A stretch of DNA of 64,000 bases from Kitasatospora sp. NBC_01266 (GTDB taxonomy: Bacteria > Actinomycetota > Actinomycetes > Streptomycetales > Streptomycetaceae), in assembly GCF_036242395.1 (NCBI RefSeq), contig NZ_CP108458.1, positions 2,976,001 to 3,040,000 on the forward strand, in the 5' to 3' direction. The notes under the pieces were generated by a model that worked only from the letters and a program-made list of their open reading frames with translations, did not search any database and was not told where the DNA came from. Shown piece by piece: positions 24,649 through 35,000 of the stretch (positions are counted from its first letter, which is position 1; every line of letters starts with the position of its first letter). A program made the translations under genes and the position numbers.

Positions 24649-25721
24649 CCGCCGGTCGGTGTCGCGAGCACCGCGCAGCTCTGCCAGGCCGGCTGCGCGT
24701 GGTCGGCTGGGTTCACCGCGACCGGCTGCCCACCGGCCGGGCCGGCGGCGCCGACCGGCAGCGGCTGCAGATACTCGGCCTGCGCCGCGCCGCAGGCGCT
24801 CGGTCCGGCCTGCTCGGCGGAGTTGACCAGGTCCAGCTGACCGCTCGCGAGGTCGGCGGTGTTCAGGTCGAAGGTCAGCTCGCGGCGCACGGAGTAGAGG
24901 CTGACCGGGCCGTTGGTCACCGCCCCGGCCGGGCGCAGCGCGTAGACCAGGGTGTGGTCGCTGGTGATCTGCAGGGTGCCCGGGTCCAGCTCGGACACCG
25001 TCACGCCGCCGGCCACCTTGACGGTGTCCGTGGCCAGCGCGATCTTCATCGGGTCGAAGCGGACCATCCAGCCGGTCGCGCTGTGGTGCTGGTCGTCGAG
25101 CGGGGCGGTCAGGCTCTGATCGAACTGGCCCTGCTCGTCGGGTGCCAGCAGCAACCGCACCGGCGCCGTCTGGCCCTGCACCAGCACGGCGGGGGCCAGC
25201 TCGGAGGCCGCCAGAAAGCGGCCCACGGTGTCGAGGGCGGTGCTGACCTGGGCCTGGCTGAAGTGCGCCGTGGCGTCGCGGACGGTCGGCAGCCCGAAGC
25301 CGGCGGCACCGTCCGCGTAGCCCGTCGCGCCCGGCAGGGAGGCGAACGGGCTGCTCGGGTCGGCCGCCGGCACGCTCCCGGTGGCCGGCGTGAGGACGGT
25401 CAGCTCGGTGGTCAGCTCGGTGCCGCCCACGCCACCCGCGTCGCGCAGCGGGGCGGTGACGCCGAAGTACACGGCGGCTCCGAAGGCCAACACGATGAGC
25501 AGCAGCAGGGTCAGCGCCTGCCGCGGCACCGTGCCGAACAGCCTGCCGCCGGCCTTGTGCCGGATCGCCTGCGCAGCGCCGCCCAGGCGCTCGTTCGCCG
25601 AGAGTTCGGTGATCCGGGCAGCACGGACGAAGGATTCGTCGAAGACGACGGATCGGAATTCGTCGTCGCTTCCGGAACCGCCCTCGGGCGCACCCTCCGG
25701 AGGCTCACCCGGGTCACCCAT
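24645..25721 (-). CDS. Conserved actinomycete membrane protein with DDEF-type N-terminal motif
   Basis: 358 aa. An acidic Gly/Pro-rich N-terminus leads into DDEFRSVVFDESFVRAAR, then ELSANERLGG. A membrane segment (about 70-90, ALTLLLLIVLAFGAAVYFGV) and a ~265-residue extracytoplasmic domain follow. That domain has paired Cys near the end (SACGAAQ, WQSCAVLA), possibly a disulphide. TACCCT lies 6 nt before the ATG, consistent with a leaderless message. The next upstream gene has the same N-terminal motif. I do not recognise a functional family. It was probably retained near proA for reasons unrelated to proline synthesis. Confidence 0.8.
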   Translation of the reverse strand: MGDPGEPPEGAPEGGSGSDDEFRSVVFDESFVRAARITELSANERLGGAAQAIRHKAGGRLFGTVPRQALTLLLLIVLAFGAAVYFGVTAPLRDAGGVGGTELTTELTVLTPATGSVPAADPSSPFASLPGATGYADGAAGFGLPTVRDATAHFSQAQVSTALDTVGRFLAASELAPAVLVQGQTAPVRLLLAPDEQGQFDQSLTAPLDDQHHSATGWMVRFDPMKIALATDTVKVAGGVTVSELDPGTLQITSDHTLVYALRPAGAVTNGPVSLYSVRRELTFDLNTADLASGQLDLVNSAEQAGPSACGAAQAEYLQPLPVGAAGPAGGQPVAVNPADHAQPAWQSCAVLATPTGG

Positions 25722-25792
25722 AGCTCAAGGGTAGAGCGGGAAGCAGGATCTGAACGAGGCCCCGGCGGCACCGTGTCCGAGCGGTGATCCGC

Positions 25793-26404
25793 TCACCGGG
25801 CGGGCAGCGGGCCGACGCCCGCGCTCGCCGCGGCACTCGCGCCGACACCGACACCGACACCAGCGCCCGGCGGCGCCGGGGCGGCCGAACGGCTGGTGCC
25901 GACCTCGGGACGCCGTCCGGGGGCACCGCCGGCGCCCCGGTAGACCGCCGCGACGGCGACGGCCACCAGGCTGACCCCCATCACGATCACCAGCACCCAG
26001 GCGAGCGGCCGGTGCCAGCGCTGCTGCGCGACCTGGCCCCGGGCACCCGACCGCGGCCCGTAGCCGGGCCAGCGCACCGCCCGGCGGCGACCGGGGCCCC
26101 GCCCCGCGCCGACCCAGGGGTCGGTGTAGATCCGGTCGTCCTCCAGCCCCGCGGGATGCGGGCGCAGCTCCAGCGGCAGCCCGTCGTACCGGTCGGCGCC
26201 GTACTCGACGACCAGGCCGGTAGCGCCCGGATCCGGCTCGCTGCGAGCCTCGGCCGCGGCCAGCTGGCGCTCCTTGGCGCTCGGCTCGTGCACCGCGGCG
26301 GATCTGATGAAGGCCTCGTCAAGGACCACGGTGGCGAACTCGTCGTCCGCTCCACCGTGGTCGGCGCCGTCGGAGTACGGCGAGCCCCCCACATCCTCAG
26401 CCAC
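25793..26404 (-). CDS. Conserved actinomycete membrane protein sharing the DDEF-type motif
   Basis: 203 aa. Residues ~20-48 read DDEFATVVLDEAFIRSAA then EPSAKERQ, closely matching the neighbouring gene. An Arg/Pro/Gly region (60-130) and one membrane segment (about 136-156, PLAWVLVIVMGVSLVAVAVA) follow, with a short Ala/Pro/Gly tail. The start is GTG 26404; TACGCT 7 nt upstream suggests leaderless transcription. It lies 71 bp upstream of the larger paralogue-like gene. The function is unknown. Confidence 0.78.
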   Translation of the reverse strand: MAEDVGGSPYSDGADHGGADDEFATVVLDEAFIRSAAVHEPSAKERQLAAAEARSEPDPGATGLVVEYGADRYDGLPLELRPHPAGLEDDRIYTDPWVGAGRGPGRRRAVRWPGYGPRSGARGQVAQQRWHRPLAWVLVIVMGVSLVAVAVAAVYRGAGGAPGRRPEVGTSRSAAPAPPGAGVGVGVGASAAASAGVGPLPAR

Positions 26405-26477
26405 GGGAATCAGCGTATTACCGGGCGCGCGATTTGTCTGTGGCTCCCGGCACTTGGGACGGCGCGGCGTGCGCCGA

Positions 26478-27770
26478 TCAGCCGCCGACGGTCGGGGTGG
26501 CGGCCCCGCGCAGGTGCCCGTCGCCGGTGACGATGTACTTGGTCGAGGTCAGCTCGGGCAGGCCCATCGGTCCACGGGCGTGCAGCTTCTGGGTCGAGAT
26601 GCCGATCTCGGCGCCGAACCCGAACTCACCTCCGTCGGTGAACCGGGTGGAGGCGTTGACGGCGACCGTGGCCGCGTCGACCAGCTGGGTGAAGCGGCGG
26701 GCGGCGGCCTGCGAGGTGGTCACGATCGCCTCGGTGTGGCCGGAGGACCAGCGCCGGATGTGCTCGACGGCGGCCTCCAGCGAGGGCACCACGGCGGCGG
26801 CCAGGTCCAGCGAGAGGTACTCCGCCGCCCAGTCCTCGTCGGTGGCGGGCAGCACGGTGGCGGGCGAGCCGGCCGCCAGCTTCAGCACCGCCTCGTCCCC
26901 GTGCACCGTCACCCCGGCCTCGGCGAGCGCGGCCAGCGCGAGCGGCAGGAACTCCCCGGCCACCGCCTGGTGGACCAGCAGGGTCTCGGCCGTGTTGCAG
27001 ACGCTGACCCGCTGCGTCTTGGAGTTGAGCAGGATCCCGACCGCCATCGCGAGATCGGTGTCGGCATCCACGTAGACGTGGCAGTTGCCGGTCCCGGTCT
27101 CGATCACCGGCACCGTGGAGCCCTCCACCACGGTCTTGATCAGCGAGGCGCCACCGCGCGGGATCAGCACGTCGACCAGGCCGCGGGCCCGCATCAGCTC
27201 GGTCACCGAGTCGCGGCTCTCCCCCGGCACCAGCTGGATCACGTCGGCGGGCAGCCCGGCGGCGGCCACCGCGTCGCGCAGCACCGCGACCAGCGCGGTG
27301 TTCGAGCGGTAGGCGGAGGCGGAACCGCGCAGCAGCACCGCGTTGCCGGACTTCAGGCAGAGCGCGGCGGCATCCACCGTGACGTTCGGGCGGGCCTCGT
27401 AGATGATGCCGACCACGCCGAGCGGCACCCGGACCTGGCGCACGTCCAGGCCGTTGGGCAGCGTGTAGCCGCGCACCACCTCGCCCACCGGGTCGGGCAG
27501 GCCGACCACGCTGCGCACGTCGGCGGCGATGGCGGCGATCCGCTCCTCGGTGAGGGTCAGCCGGTCGATCACCGACTCGGGGGTACCGGCCGCGACGGCC
27601 CGGGCGACGTCCTCGGCGTTGGCGGCGGTGATCTCCGCGGCCCGCCCGGTGAGCGCCTCGGCGATCGCCAGCAGCGCGGCGTCCTTGGCCGAGCGCGGCA
27701 GCGGAGCGAGTGCGGCGGCGGCCGTACGGGCGCGGCGCGCGGTGGCGAGGACGGGGCTGTCGATGGTCAT
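26478..27770 (-). CDS. proA: Glutamate-5-semialdehyde dehydrogenase (gamma-glutamyl phosphate reductase)
   Basis: 430 aa. NADPH-dependent reduction of gamma-glutamyl phosphate, second step of proline synthesis. Aldehyde-dehydrogenase fold features are [17 protein letters not shown] and [12 protein letters not shown], with the catalytic Cys in [15 protein letters not shown] near residue 257. The end [20 protein letters not shown] is diagnostic. The ATG at 27770 has no RBS, but TACCCT lies 6 nt upstream, so proA likely has its own leaderless promoter, separate from proB 600 bp upstream. Confidence 0.97.
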   Translation of the reverse strand: MTIDSPVLATARRARTAAAALAPLPRSAKDAALLAIAEALTGRAAEITAANAEDVARAVAAGTPESVIDRLTLTEERIAAIAADVRSVVGLPDPVGEVVRGYTLPNGLDVRQVRVPLGVVGIIYEARPNVTVDAAALCLKSGNAVLLRGSASAYRSNTALVAVLRDAVAAAGLPADVIQLVPGESRDSVTELMRARGLVDVLIPRGGASLIKTVVEGSTVPVIETGTGNCHVYVDADTDLAMAVGILLNSKTQRVSVCNTAETLLVHQAVAGEFLPLALAALAEAGVTVHGDEAVLKLAAGSPATVLPATDEDWAAEYLSLDLAAAVVPSLEAAVEHIRRWSSGHTEAIVTTSQAAARRFTQLVDAATVAVNASTRFTDGGEFGFGAEIGISTQKLHARGPMGLPELTSTKYIVTGDGHLRGAATPTVGG

Positions 27771-27859
27771 GCCCTGAGGGTAGCGACTGGGCGACGGCCG
27801 ACTGCCCGGCCGCCACCCGGTGAGACGGCTCGGGCCGGTCGGTCTCGGTCCGGTCGGTC

Positions 27860-28312
27860 TCAGTAGGGATGCACGCCGCCCAGCTGGGACGGCGGTTCGC
27901 CGAAACCCTCGGCGACCCGCTGGTGGTAGGTGGCCCGGTCGACCACCTCCAGACCGACGATCTCCCACGGCGGCAGCTTGGCGCTGGCCTTGTGCTCGCC
28001 CCACAGCCGCAGCGCGATGGCCGCCGCGTCGTGCAGGTCACGGGCCTGCTCCCAGTAGCGGATCTCCGCGTGGTCGGCGGCGTACCGGGCGGTCAGGAAG
28101 AACGAGTGGTCATGGGCGAGCCGCTCCAGCCCGGCGCGCAGCGCGCCCAGCGGCGTCACCTCCCCGGCCACGCTGAGCACCACGTGCCAGAGCCGGCCCT
28201 GCTCCACGCCGTCCGCGCCATCGGCGCCGTCGTAGCCCAGCCGCAGCTGATGGACGGTGGCACCGCCCTCCCCTGCCGCCTGCGGCAGCGCTCGGTCGCC
28301 CCAACGTCCCAC
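27860..28312 (-). CDS. Conserved hypothetical protein between proA and proB
   Basis: 150 aa, soluble. The core reads [25 protein letters not shown] and [22 protein letters not shown], ending [19 protein letters not shown]. The GTG start at 28312 is well supported by a perfect AGGAGG 6 nt upstream. Alternating strands and helices hint at an alpha/beta sandwich. I do not recognise a function. It is located 57 bp after proB on the same strand and may be co-transcribed with it. Confidence 0.8.
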   Translation of the reverse strand: MGRWGDRALPQAAGEGGATVHQLRLGYDGADGADGVEQGRLWHVVLSVAGEVTPLGALRAGLERLAHDHSFFLTARYAADHAEIRYWEQARDLHDAAAIALRLWGEHKASAKLPPWEIVGLEVVDRATYHQRVAEGFGEPPSQLGGVHPY

Positions 28313-28369
28313 CGGCGGCCTCCTGTTCGGCGTTGGTCTGTACCGGCCCCGCCGCGACCGGACGGACCG

Positions 28370-29524
28370 TCAGCCGCGCAGCACCACCAGGTCGTCCCGG
28401 TGGATGACCTCGCGCTCGTACGCGGCACCGAGCTTCTGGGCCAGCTCCCGGGTCGAGCGACCCAGCAGGCGCGGCAGCTCCCTCGCATCAAAGTTGACCA
28501 GGCCACGAGCGACGATGTGGCCGTTTTCGGCAAGAAGGTCGACCGGATCGCCCGCGGCGAACTCGCCGTCCACCTTGGTGACACCCGCCGGCAGTAGCGA
28601 CTTGCCGCCCTCGACCACCGCGCGCACCGCGCCCTCGTCCAGGTGCAGGGCACCGCGCGGGCTGCTCGCGTGCGCCAACCAGAGCAGCCGGTCGGCGGTG
28701 CGCGCGCCGGTGCGGGTGAAGAGGGTGCCGGTGGGACGGCCGGCCAGCGCGTCGGCGGCGTGCCGGGCGGCGGTGAGCACCACCGGGATGCCGGCGCCGG
28801 TGGCGATCCGGGCCGCCTCGACCTTGGTCACCATGCCGCCGGTGCCCACTCCCGCCTTGCCGGCGCTGCCGATCTCGATGCCTTCGAGGTCGTGCGGGCC
28901 GTTCACCTGCTCGATCCGCCGGGTGCCGGGCCTGCTCGGGTCGCCGTCGTAGAGGCCGTCCACGTCGGAGAGCAGGATCAGCAGGTCGGCCCGGACCAGG
29001 TGGGCGACCAGCGCCGCGAGGCGGTCGTTGTCACCGAACTTGATCTCGGCGGTGGCGACGGTGTCGTTCTCGTTGACCACCGGGACCGCGCCCATCGCGA
29101 GCAGCTGGTCCAGGGTCCGGTAGGCGTTGCGGTAGTGCGCGCGGCGGCTGGCGTCCTCGGCGGTGAGCAGCACCTGGCCGACCCGCCGGCCGTAGCGGGC
29201 GAAGGAGGCGGTGTAGCGGGCCACCAGGAGGCCCTGGCCGACGCTGGCGGCGGCCTGCTGGCGGGCCAGGTCCTTGGGGCGGTTGGCGAGCCCCAGCGGC
29301 GCCAGGCCGGCGGCGATGGCGCCGGACGAGACCAGCACGATCTCCGGTGCGGCGGGCCTGGCCAGCACCTTGGCGAGGGCGTCGACCAGCGCGTCCACCC
29401 GGTCAGCGTCCAGCCCGCCACTCGCCGTGGTGAGCGAGGAGGAGCCGACCTTGAGCACGATCCGCCGGGCGGTCAGCACGTCCTGACGCAGGGTCGGATC
29501 GGTCAGGGGGATCTGATCGGTCAT
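28370..29524 (-). CDS. proB: Glutamate 5-kinase
   Basis: 384 aa, first step of proline synthesis. The amino-acid kinase domain (1-~260) starts RRIVLKVGSSSLT and contains VSSGAIAAGL, NENDTVATAEIKFGDND and GTGGMVTKVEAA. A C-terminal PUA domain (about 280-375) is present (LDEGAVRAVVEGGKSLLPAGV). The enzyme is normally feedback-inhibited by proline. GAGGAAG precedes the ATG. A TAGATT box (29561-29566) suggests a promoter with a ~30-nt leader between obg and proB. Confidence 0.97.
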   Translation of the reverse strand: MTDQIPLTDPTLRQDVLTARRIVLKVGSSSLTTASGGLDADRVDALVDALAKVLARPAAPEIVLVSSGAIAAGLAPLGLANRPKDLARQQAAASVGQGLLVARYTASFARYGRRVGQVLLTAEDASRRAHYRNAYRTLDQLLAMGAVPVVNENDTVATAEIKFGDNDRLAALVAHLVRADLLILLSDVDGLYDGDPSRPGTRRIEQVNGPHDLEGIEIGSAGKAGVGTGGMVTKVEAARIATGAGIPVVLTAARHAADALAGRPTGTLFTRTGARTADRLLWLAHASSPRGALHLDEGAVRAVVEGGKSLLPAGVTKVDGEFAAGDPVDLLAENGHIVARGLVNFDARELPRLLGRSTRELAQKLGAAYEREVIHRDDLVVLRG

Positions 29525-29612
29525 CGGTCTTCCTCGCTGTGCCGGTCCGGTCTTCCGCGCAATCTACGCGAGATCCCGGACCGGCCAGTACCGGGTTTCA
29601 CCCGGTGGACGC

Positions 29613-31091
29613 TCAGTCCTCGTCGTCGCTCTCGTCCAGCTCCGCCTGGCGGCCGGAGGAGAGTGCCTCGAAGGCCAGGAACTCGGCCTCGGCGGCGTCC
29701 CGGCCCTTCGACTTCTCGCGGCGGCGGTCGACGGCCGGACGGGGCGTCTCGAAGCGGTGGTCCTCGCCGCGGCGGCCGAGCATCTCCGCGCCGGCGGCCA
29801 TGGTCGGCTCCCAGTCGAAGACGACCGCGTTCTCGTCGGGGCCGATGATGACGGTGTCACCCTCTTGGGCGCCGACCTTCCACAGCCTGTCCTCGACACC
29901 GAGGCGGGCCAGCCGGTCGGCCAGGTAGCCGACGGCCTCGTCGTTGGCGAAGTCGGTCTGGCGCACCCAGCGCTCCGGCTTGACGCCGCGCACTCGGAAG
30001 GCGCCATCCTCCTCGGTGACCGTGAAGCCCTCGTCGTCAACGGCCTTGGGCCGCAGCACGATCCGGGTGGCCTCCTCGATCGGCTTGGCCGCGCGGGCCT
30101 CGGCGACGATGCCGGCCATCGCGAAGTTGAGCTCGCGCAGGCCGGAGCGGGAGGCGGCGGAGACCTCGAAGACCCGGTAGCCGCGCTCCTCCAGCGAGGC
30201 GCGGGTGAGGTCGGCGATGTCCTGGCCGTCCGGCACGTCCACCTTGTTCAGCGCGACCAGCCGGGGCCGGTCGTCCAGGCCGCCGTACTGGGCCAGTTCG
30301 GCCTCGATGGTCTCCAGGTCGGAGAGCGGGTCGCGGCCGGGCTCCAGGGTGGCGCAGTCCAGCACGTGCACCAGCACGGTGCAGCGCTCGACGTGCCGCA
30401 GGAACTCCAGGCCCAGGCCCTTGCCCTGGCTGGCGCCGGGGATCAGCCCCGGCACGTCGGCGACCGTGTAGACGGTGTCGCCGGCGGTGACCACGCCGAG
30501 GTTGGGGATCAGGGTGGTGAACGGGTAGTCCGCGATCTTCGGCTTGGCGGCCGAGAGCACCGAGATCAGCGAGGACTTGCCGGCGCTCGGGTAACCCACC
30601 AGGGCGACGTCGGCGACGGACTTGAGCTCCATCACGATGTCGCGGGCCTCGCCCGGCTCACCGAGCAGCGCGAAGCCGGGGGCCTTGCGACGGGCCGAGG
30701 CGAGCGCCGAGTTGCCGAGTCCGCCGCGACCGCCGGCCGCGGCCACGAAGGTGGTGCCGTGGCCGACCAGGTCGCCCAGCACGTTGCCCTGCCGGTCCAG
30801 CACCACGGTGCCGTCCGGCACCGGCAGCACCAGGTCCTCGCCGTTGGCACCGGTGCGGTGGCCGCCCGCGCCCGGCTTGCCGTTGCCGGCCTTGCGCTTG
30901 GGCGAGTGGTGGTACTCGAGCAGGGTGGTGATGTTGGCGTCGACCACCAGGGTCACGGTGCCGCCCTCACCGCCGTTGCCGCCGTCCGGGCCGCCGAGCG
31001 GCTTGAACTTCTCCCGGTGTACGGAGGCGCAGCCGTGGCCTCCGTTACCCGCGGCGACGTGCAGTTCGACGCGGTCCACGAAGGTGGTCAT
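29613..31091 (-). CDS. obg: GTPase Obg (CgtA)
   Basis: 492 aa. Late 50S assembly and stress GTPase; in Streptomyces obg influences differentiation. The Gly-rich Obg fold covers 1-~158 ([30 protein letters not shown]). The G domain starts near 160 with P-loop [11 protein letters not shown] (~163), DVPGLIPGA and NKVD (~282). The OCT domain is at about 345-430, and a charged tail ends DESDDED. The ATG at 31091 has GGAGG 8 nt upstream; upstream in-frame sequence is the terminator region. It follows rplU-rpmA through an intervening terminator. Confidence 0.97.
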   Translation of the reverse strand: MTTFVDRVELHVAAGNGGHGCASVHREKFKPLGGPDGGNGGEGGTVTLVVDANITTLLEYHHSPKRKAGNGKPGAGGHRTGANGEDLVLPVPDGTVVLDRQGNVLGDLVGHGTTFVAAAGGRGGLGNSALASARRKAPGFALLGEPGEARDIVMELKSVADVALVGYPSAGKSSLISVLSAAKPKIADYPFTTLIPNLGVVTAGDTVYTVADVPGLIPGASQGKGLGLEFLRHVERCTVLVHVLDCATLEPGRDPLSDLETIEAELAQYGGLDDRPRLVALNKVDVPDGQDIADLTRASLEERGYRVFEVSAASRSGLRELNFAMAGIVAEARAAKPIEEATRIVLRPKAVDDEGFTVTEEDGAFRVRGVKPERWVRQTDFANDEAVGYLADRLARLGVEDRLWKVGAQEGDTVIIGPDENAVVFDWEPTMAAGAEMLGRRGEDHRFETPRPAVDRRREKSKGRDAAEAEFLAFEALSSGRQAELDESDDED

Positions 31092-31138
31092 GAGCGGTGC
31101 CTCCAGTTGACGAACAGGGTGACGAACCCGGGTTCTGT

Positions 31139-31185
31139 AAAAAAGCGTGCAGGGTGGACCGGAGAGACCCGATCCACCCTGCACA
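31139..31185 (-). terminator. Intrinsic terminator between rpmA and obg
   Basis: 12-bp stem (31148-31159 with 31174-31185) followed on the minus strand by a run of seven U (31139-31145). It could limit read-through from rplU-rpmA into obg. Confidence 0.9.
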
Positions 31186-31206
31186 GGACCCAGCGGAAGA
31201 GCTGGA

Positions 31207-31464
31207 TCAGGCCTCGACGGCCACGATGTTGACGACCTTGCGGCCGCGACGGGTGCCGAACTGAACCGCACCGGCGGTCAGCGCGAACAGGGTGTCGTCG
31301 CCACCGCGACCGACGCCCGCACCCGGGTGGAAGTGGGTGCCACGCTGGCGGACCAGGATCTCGCCGGCGCTGACGACCTGGCCGCCGAAGCGCTTCACGC
31401 CCAGGCGCTGGGCGTTCGAGTCACGGCCGTTGCGGGTAGAGCTTGCGCCCTTCTTGTGTGCCAT
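31207..31464 (-). CDS. rpmA: Ribosomal protein bL27
   Basis: 85 aa, 50S protein near the peptidyl-transferase centre. It begins [17 protein letters not shown], so no extra cleaved N-terminus as in Firmicutes. AAGGGG lies 8 nt before the ATG. It follows rplU by 16 bp. Confidence 0.98.
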   Translation of the reverse strand: MAHKKGASSTRNGRDSNAQRLGVKRFGGQVVSAGEILVRQRGTHFHPGAGVGRGGDDTLFALTAGAVQFGTRRGRKVVNIVAVEA

Positions 31465-31480
31465 CTCGCTATCCCCTTAC

Positions 31481-31795
31481 TTACTTCGCGGAGTCGATGC
31501 TCGTGATGCGGACGGCGGTGTGGCGCTGGCGGTGACCCTGGCGCCGACGGTAGCCGGTCTTGTTCTTGTACCGAAGGATGATGATCTTGTCACCCTTGGT
31601 GTGGTCGACGACCTCGGCGTGAACCTTCACACCGGCCAGCACCCACGGGTCGAGCGTGACGGCCTCGCCGTCGACGACCATGATGGTCGAGAGCTCCACC
31701 GAGTCACCCGGCTTGACGTCAACACGGTCGATCTCCAGCACGTCGCCCACGGCGACCTTGTGCTGGCGGCCGCCGGCGCGAACGATCGCGTACAT
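31481..31795 (-). CDS. rplU: Ribosomal protein bL21
   Basis: 104 aa, binds 23S rRNA. It starts [18 protein letters not shown] and ends with the basic signature [15 protein letters not shown]. First gene of the rplU-rpmA pair, with a 276-bp upstream region containing a promoter and a palindrome. The in-frame ATG at 31795 gives the standard length; upstream extension is non-conserved. Confidence 0.98.
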   Translation of the reverse strand: MYAIVRAGGRQHKVAVGDVLEIDRVDVKPGDSVELSTIMVVDGEAVTLDPWVLAGVKVHAEVVDHTKGDKIIILRYKNKTGYRRRQGHRQRHTAVRITSIDSAK

Positions 31796-31935
31796 GCGGT
31801 ACCTGCTTTCACTACTCGGTTCGGAACTCTCGATGCCAGCCGCTGGGTATGGACACAGCAGCCTCCCCCGATCCTTCTCGCGAAGGTCCGGGAGGTGATG
31901 TGCTCGGGAGCGTGGCGTAGACACGCCGAAGGTCA

Positions 31936-31979
31936 AGAATACGGACCGGCTGCCGCTGGGGCAAACTGGGCAGTTTGCC
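31936..31979 (-). promoter_or_regulatory. rplU promoter candidate with overlapping 20-bp palindrome
   Basis: Minus strand TATTCT (31936-31941) lies 18 bp from TTTGCC (31960-31965). The latter is half of a perfect dyad GGCAAACTG-CC-CAGTTTGCC (31960-31979). The leader to rplU would be about 135 nt. The dyad may be an operator, or a hairpin at the end of the rne transcript. Confidence 0.45.
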
Positions 31980-32071
31980 AAGCGATCACGGACTCGGCAA
32001 ATCACCGGGCGACCCGCGAACCGATCCCTACGAGGCGCGGGGGCGGCCGGTGGCCGCCCCCGCGCTCCGGG

Positions 32072-35000
32072 TCACTCCGCGGCCGAATCACCCTCGGCCG
32101 CAGCTGCCTTCTTGGCCGCCGCGCTGGTCCGCTTGGTCGCGGTCTTGCGGGCGGTGGTCTTCTTGGCCGTCGTCGTCGTCTTCTTGACGGCGGCGGCGGT
32201 CTTCTTGGCGGCGGCCTTGCGCGGGGCCCGCTTCTTCGGCGCCGGCTCCTCGGCCGCGGCCTCCTCGGCCTCCGGCTGCTCGACCGGCGCCTGCTCGACG
32301 GCGGGCTCCTGCTCGACGACCGGGGCCTCGGCAGCCGGGACCTCGACGGCCGGGGCCGGCGCGGCGGCGGCCAGCGCGGCCTCCACCACGGCCTCGGCGC
32401 GCGACTGCAGCACCACGATCTCGGCCTCGTCCGGCGCGCCCGCCGAAGCGGTCGCCTTGCGCACCGCACGGCGGCGGGTACGGCCGGCGGCCGGGGTCGC
32501 GACCGGCGCGATCTCCACCAGGCTCGGCTGCTCCGCCACGGGGGCCTCGACGGCCTCCTCGGCAGCCGGCTCCTCCTCGACGACCGGGGCCTCGACGCGC
32601 TGCGCGGCCGGCGCCTCGGGAGCGATCAGCTCGAACTCCTCGTGCTCGTGGTCCGCGCCCGACTCGTCCTCGATCAGGTGCGGCTGCGGCTCCTCGTGCC
32701 CGACCCCGCCCTTGCCACGGCGCCGGCGCTTGCCCGTGCCCGCACCCGCGGCCTCGCCGGCGGTGCCGACCGGGCCGCCACCGCCGCCGGGGGCGGTCGG
32801 CTGCTCCATGTGGACGATCACGCCGCGCCCGTTGCAGTGCACGCAGGACTCGGAGAAGGACTCCAGCAGCCCCTGGCCGACCCGCTTGCGGGTCATCTGC
32901 ACCAGGCCGAGCGAGGTGACCTCGGCCACCTGGTGCTTGGTCCGGTCCCGGCCCAGGCACTCCAGCAGGCGGCGCAGCACCAGGTCGCGGTTGGACTCCA
33001 GCACCATGTCGATGAAGTCGATCACGATGATGCCGCCGAGGTCGCGCAGCCGCAGCTGGCGGACGATCTCCTCGGCCGCCTCGATGTTGTTGCGGGTGAC
33101 GGTCTCTTCCAGGTTGCCGCCCTGGCCGACGAACTTGCCGGTGTTGACGTCGACCACGACCATCGCTTCGGTCCGGTCGATCACCAGCGAACCGCCGCTG
33201 GGCAGCCAGACCTTGCGGTCCAGCGCCTTCATCAGCTGCTCGTCGATCCGGTAGGTGGCGAAGACGTCGACGTTGGACGTCCACTTCTGCAGCCGGTCCA
33301 CCAGGTCGGGGGCCACGCCGCCGACGTAGTCGTGGATGGTGGTCCAGGCCTCGTTGCCGGAGACGATGACCTTGGTGAAGTCCTCGTTGAAGATGTCGCG
33401 CACGACCCGGACGGTCATGTCCGGCTCGCCGTAGAGCAGCGTGGGCGCGTTGCCGGAGGCCGCCTTCTTCTGGATCTCCTCCCACTGCGCCTGCAGGCGC
33501 TGCACGTCGCGGGTGAGCTCCTCCTCGCTGGCGCCCTCGGCGGCGGTGCGCACGATGACGCCCGCGTCGTCCGGGACGATCTTCTTGAGGATCTGCTTGA
33601 GGCGGGCCCGCTCGTTCTCCGGGAGCTTGCGGCTGATGCCGGTCATCGAACCCTCGGGCACGTAGACCAGGTAGCGGCCGGGCAGCGAGATCTGGCTGGT
33701 CAGCCGGGCGCCCTTGTGGCCGATCGGGTCCTTGGAGACCTGGACCAGCACGGACTGGCCCGACTTCAGCACCGACTCGATCCGGCGCGGGCCGCTGTGG
33801 CCGAGCTGACCGAAGTTCACCTCACCGGCGTAGAGCACCGCGTTGCGGCCCTTGCCGATGTCGACGAAGGCGGCCTCCATCGACGGCAGCACGTTCTGGA
33901 CCTTGCCCAGGTAGACGTTGCCGACGTAGGAGGTGGCCTGCTCCTTGTTGACGTAGTGCTCGACCAGGACGCCGTCCTCCAGGACGCCGATCTGGGTGCG
34001 CTCACCGTTCTGCCGGACCACCATGACCCGCTCGACCGACTCGCGGCGGGCCAGGAACTCGGCCTCGGTGATGATCGGCACCCGGCGGCGGCCCAGCTCA
34101 CGGCCCTCGCGGCGGCGCTGCTTCTTGGCCTCCAGGCGGGTGGAGCCCTTGATCGACTGCACCTCGTCCGGGTCGAAGGACGGCTCGGTCGAGCGGCGAC
34201 GCGGCTCGCGCACCTTCACGACCGTGCGGACACCGTCCTCGGCGGCCGGCTCGGCGACCTCGCCCCCGGTCTCCCCGCTGCGGCGGCGACGGCGACGGCG
34301 ACGGCGCGAGGAAGCCAGGCCGTTGGCCAGGTCGTCCTCGTCCTCCTCCTCGGCCTCGGTGTCGGCCTCGACGGCCTCGGTCACCGCGGCTGCGGGCTGC
34401 TCCAGCTCCTGGCCCTCGGTCTCGAACTCCTCGGCCTCGCCACGACGGCGGCGACGGCCGCCACGACGGCGACGGCGCGAGGACGGGCGACCGTCCTCCT
34501 CCCAGTCGGCTTCCTGCTCCGGGCCCTGCGCGGGCGCGACGGCCTCGACGGGCTGCTCCGGCGCCACGGGGGCGGGAGCAGGAGCGGGCGCGGGAGCGGC
34601 GGCGGCAGCGGCAGCGGCCTTCGGCTCGGCGGCCCCGCGGGCGGGACGGGACGGCGGAGTGACCCGCACGGCGGCCCGTCCGCCGCGGCGACGGCGGCCG
34701 ACGCCGCTGTACTCGTACTCGTCGTCCGACTCGGACGCGGCGGGCACGGCCTTGGCGGCGGCCTTCGGCTCGGCGGCGGGCGCGGCCTTGCTGGCGGGCG
34801 CGGCCTTGGTGGCGGCCTTCGGCTCGGCGGCGGGCGCGGCCGGGGCAGCGGCGGGGGCCGCCTGGGCCGGCGCGACGTAGGCGGCGGGCTCCTGGAAGAC
34901 CGGGGCCTGGAAGATCGCGGTGGCGGGGCGCACCGCGCGGCGCCGGGCGCGGGGGGCCTCGGCGTGGTGCTCCTCGACCGGGGCGGGCTGCTCAGCCGGG

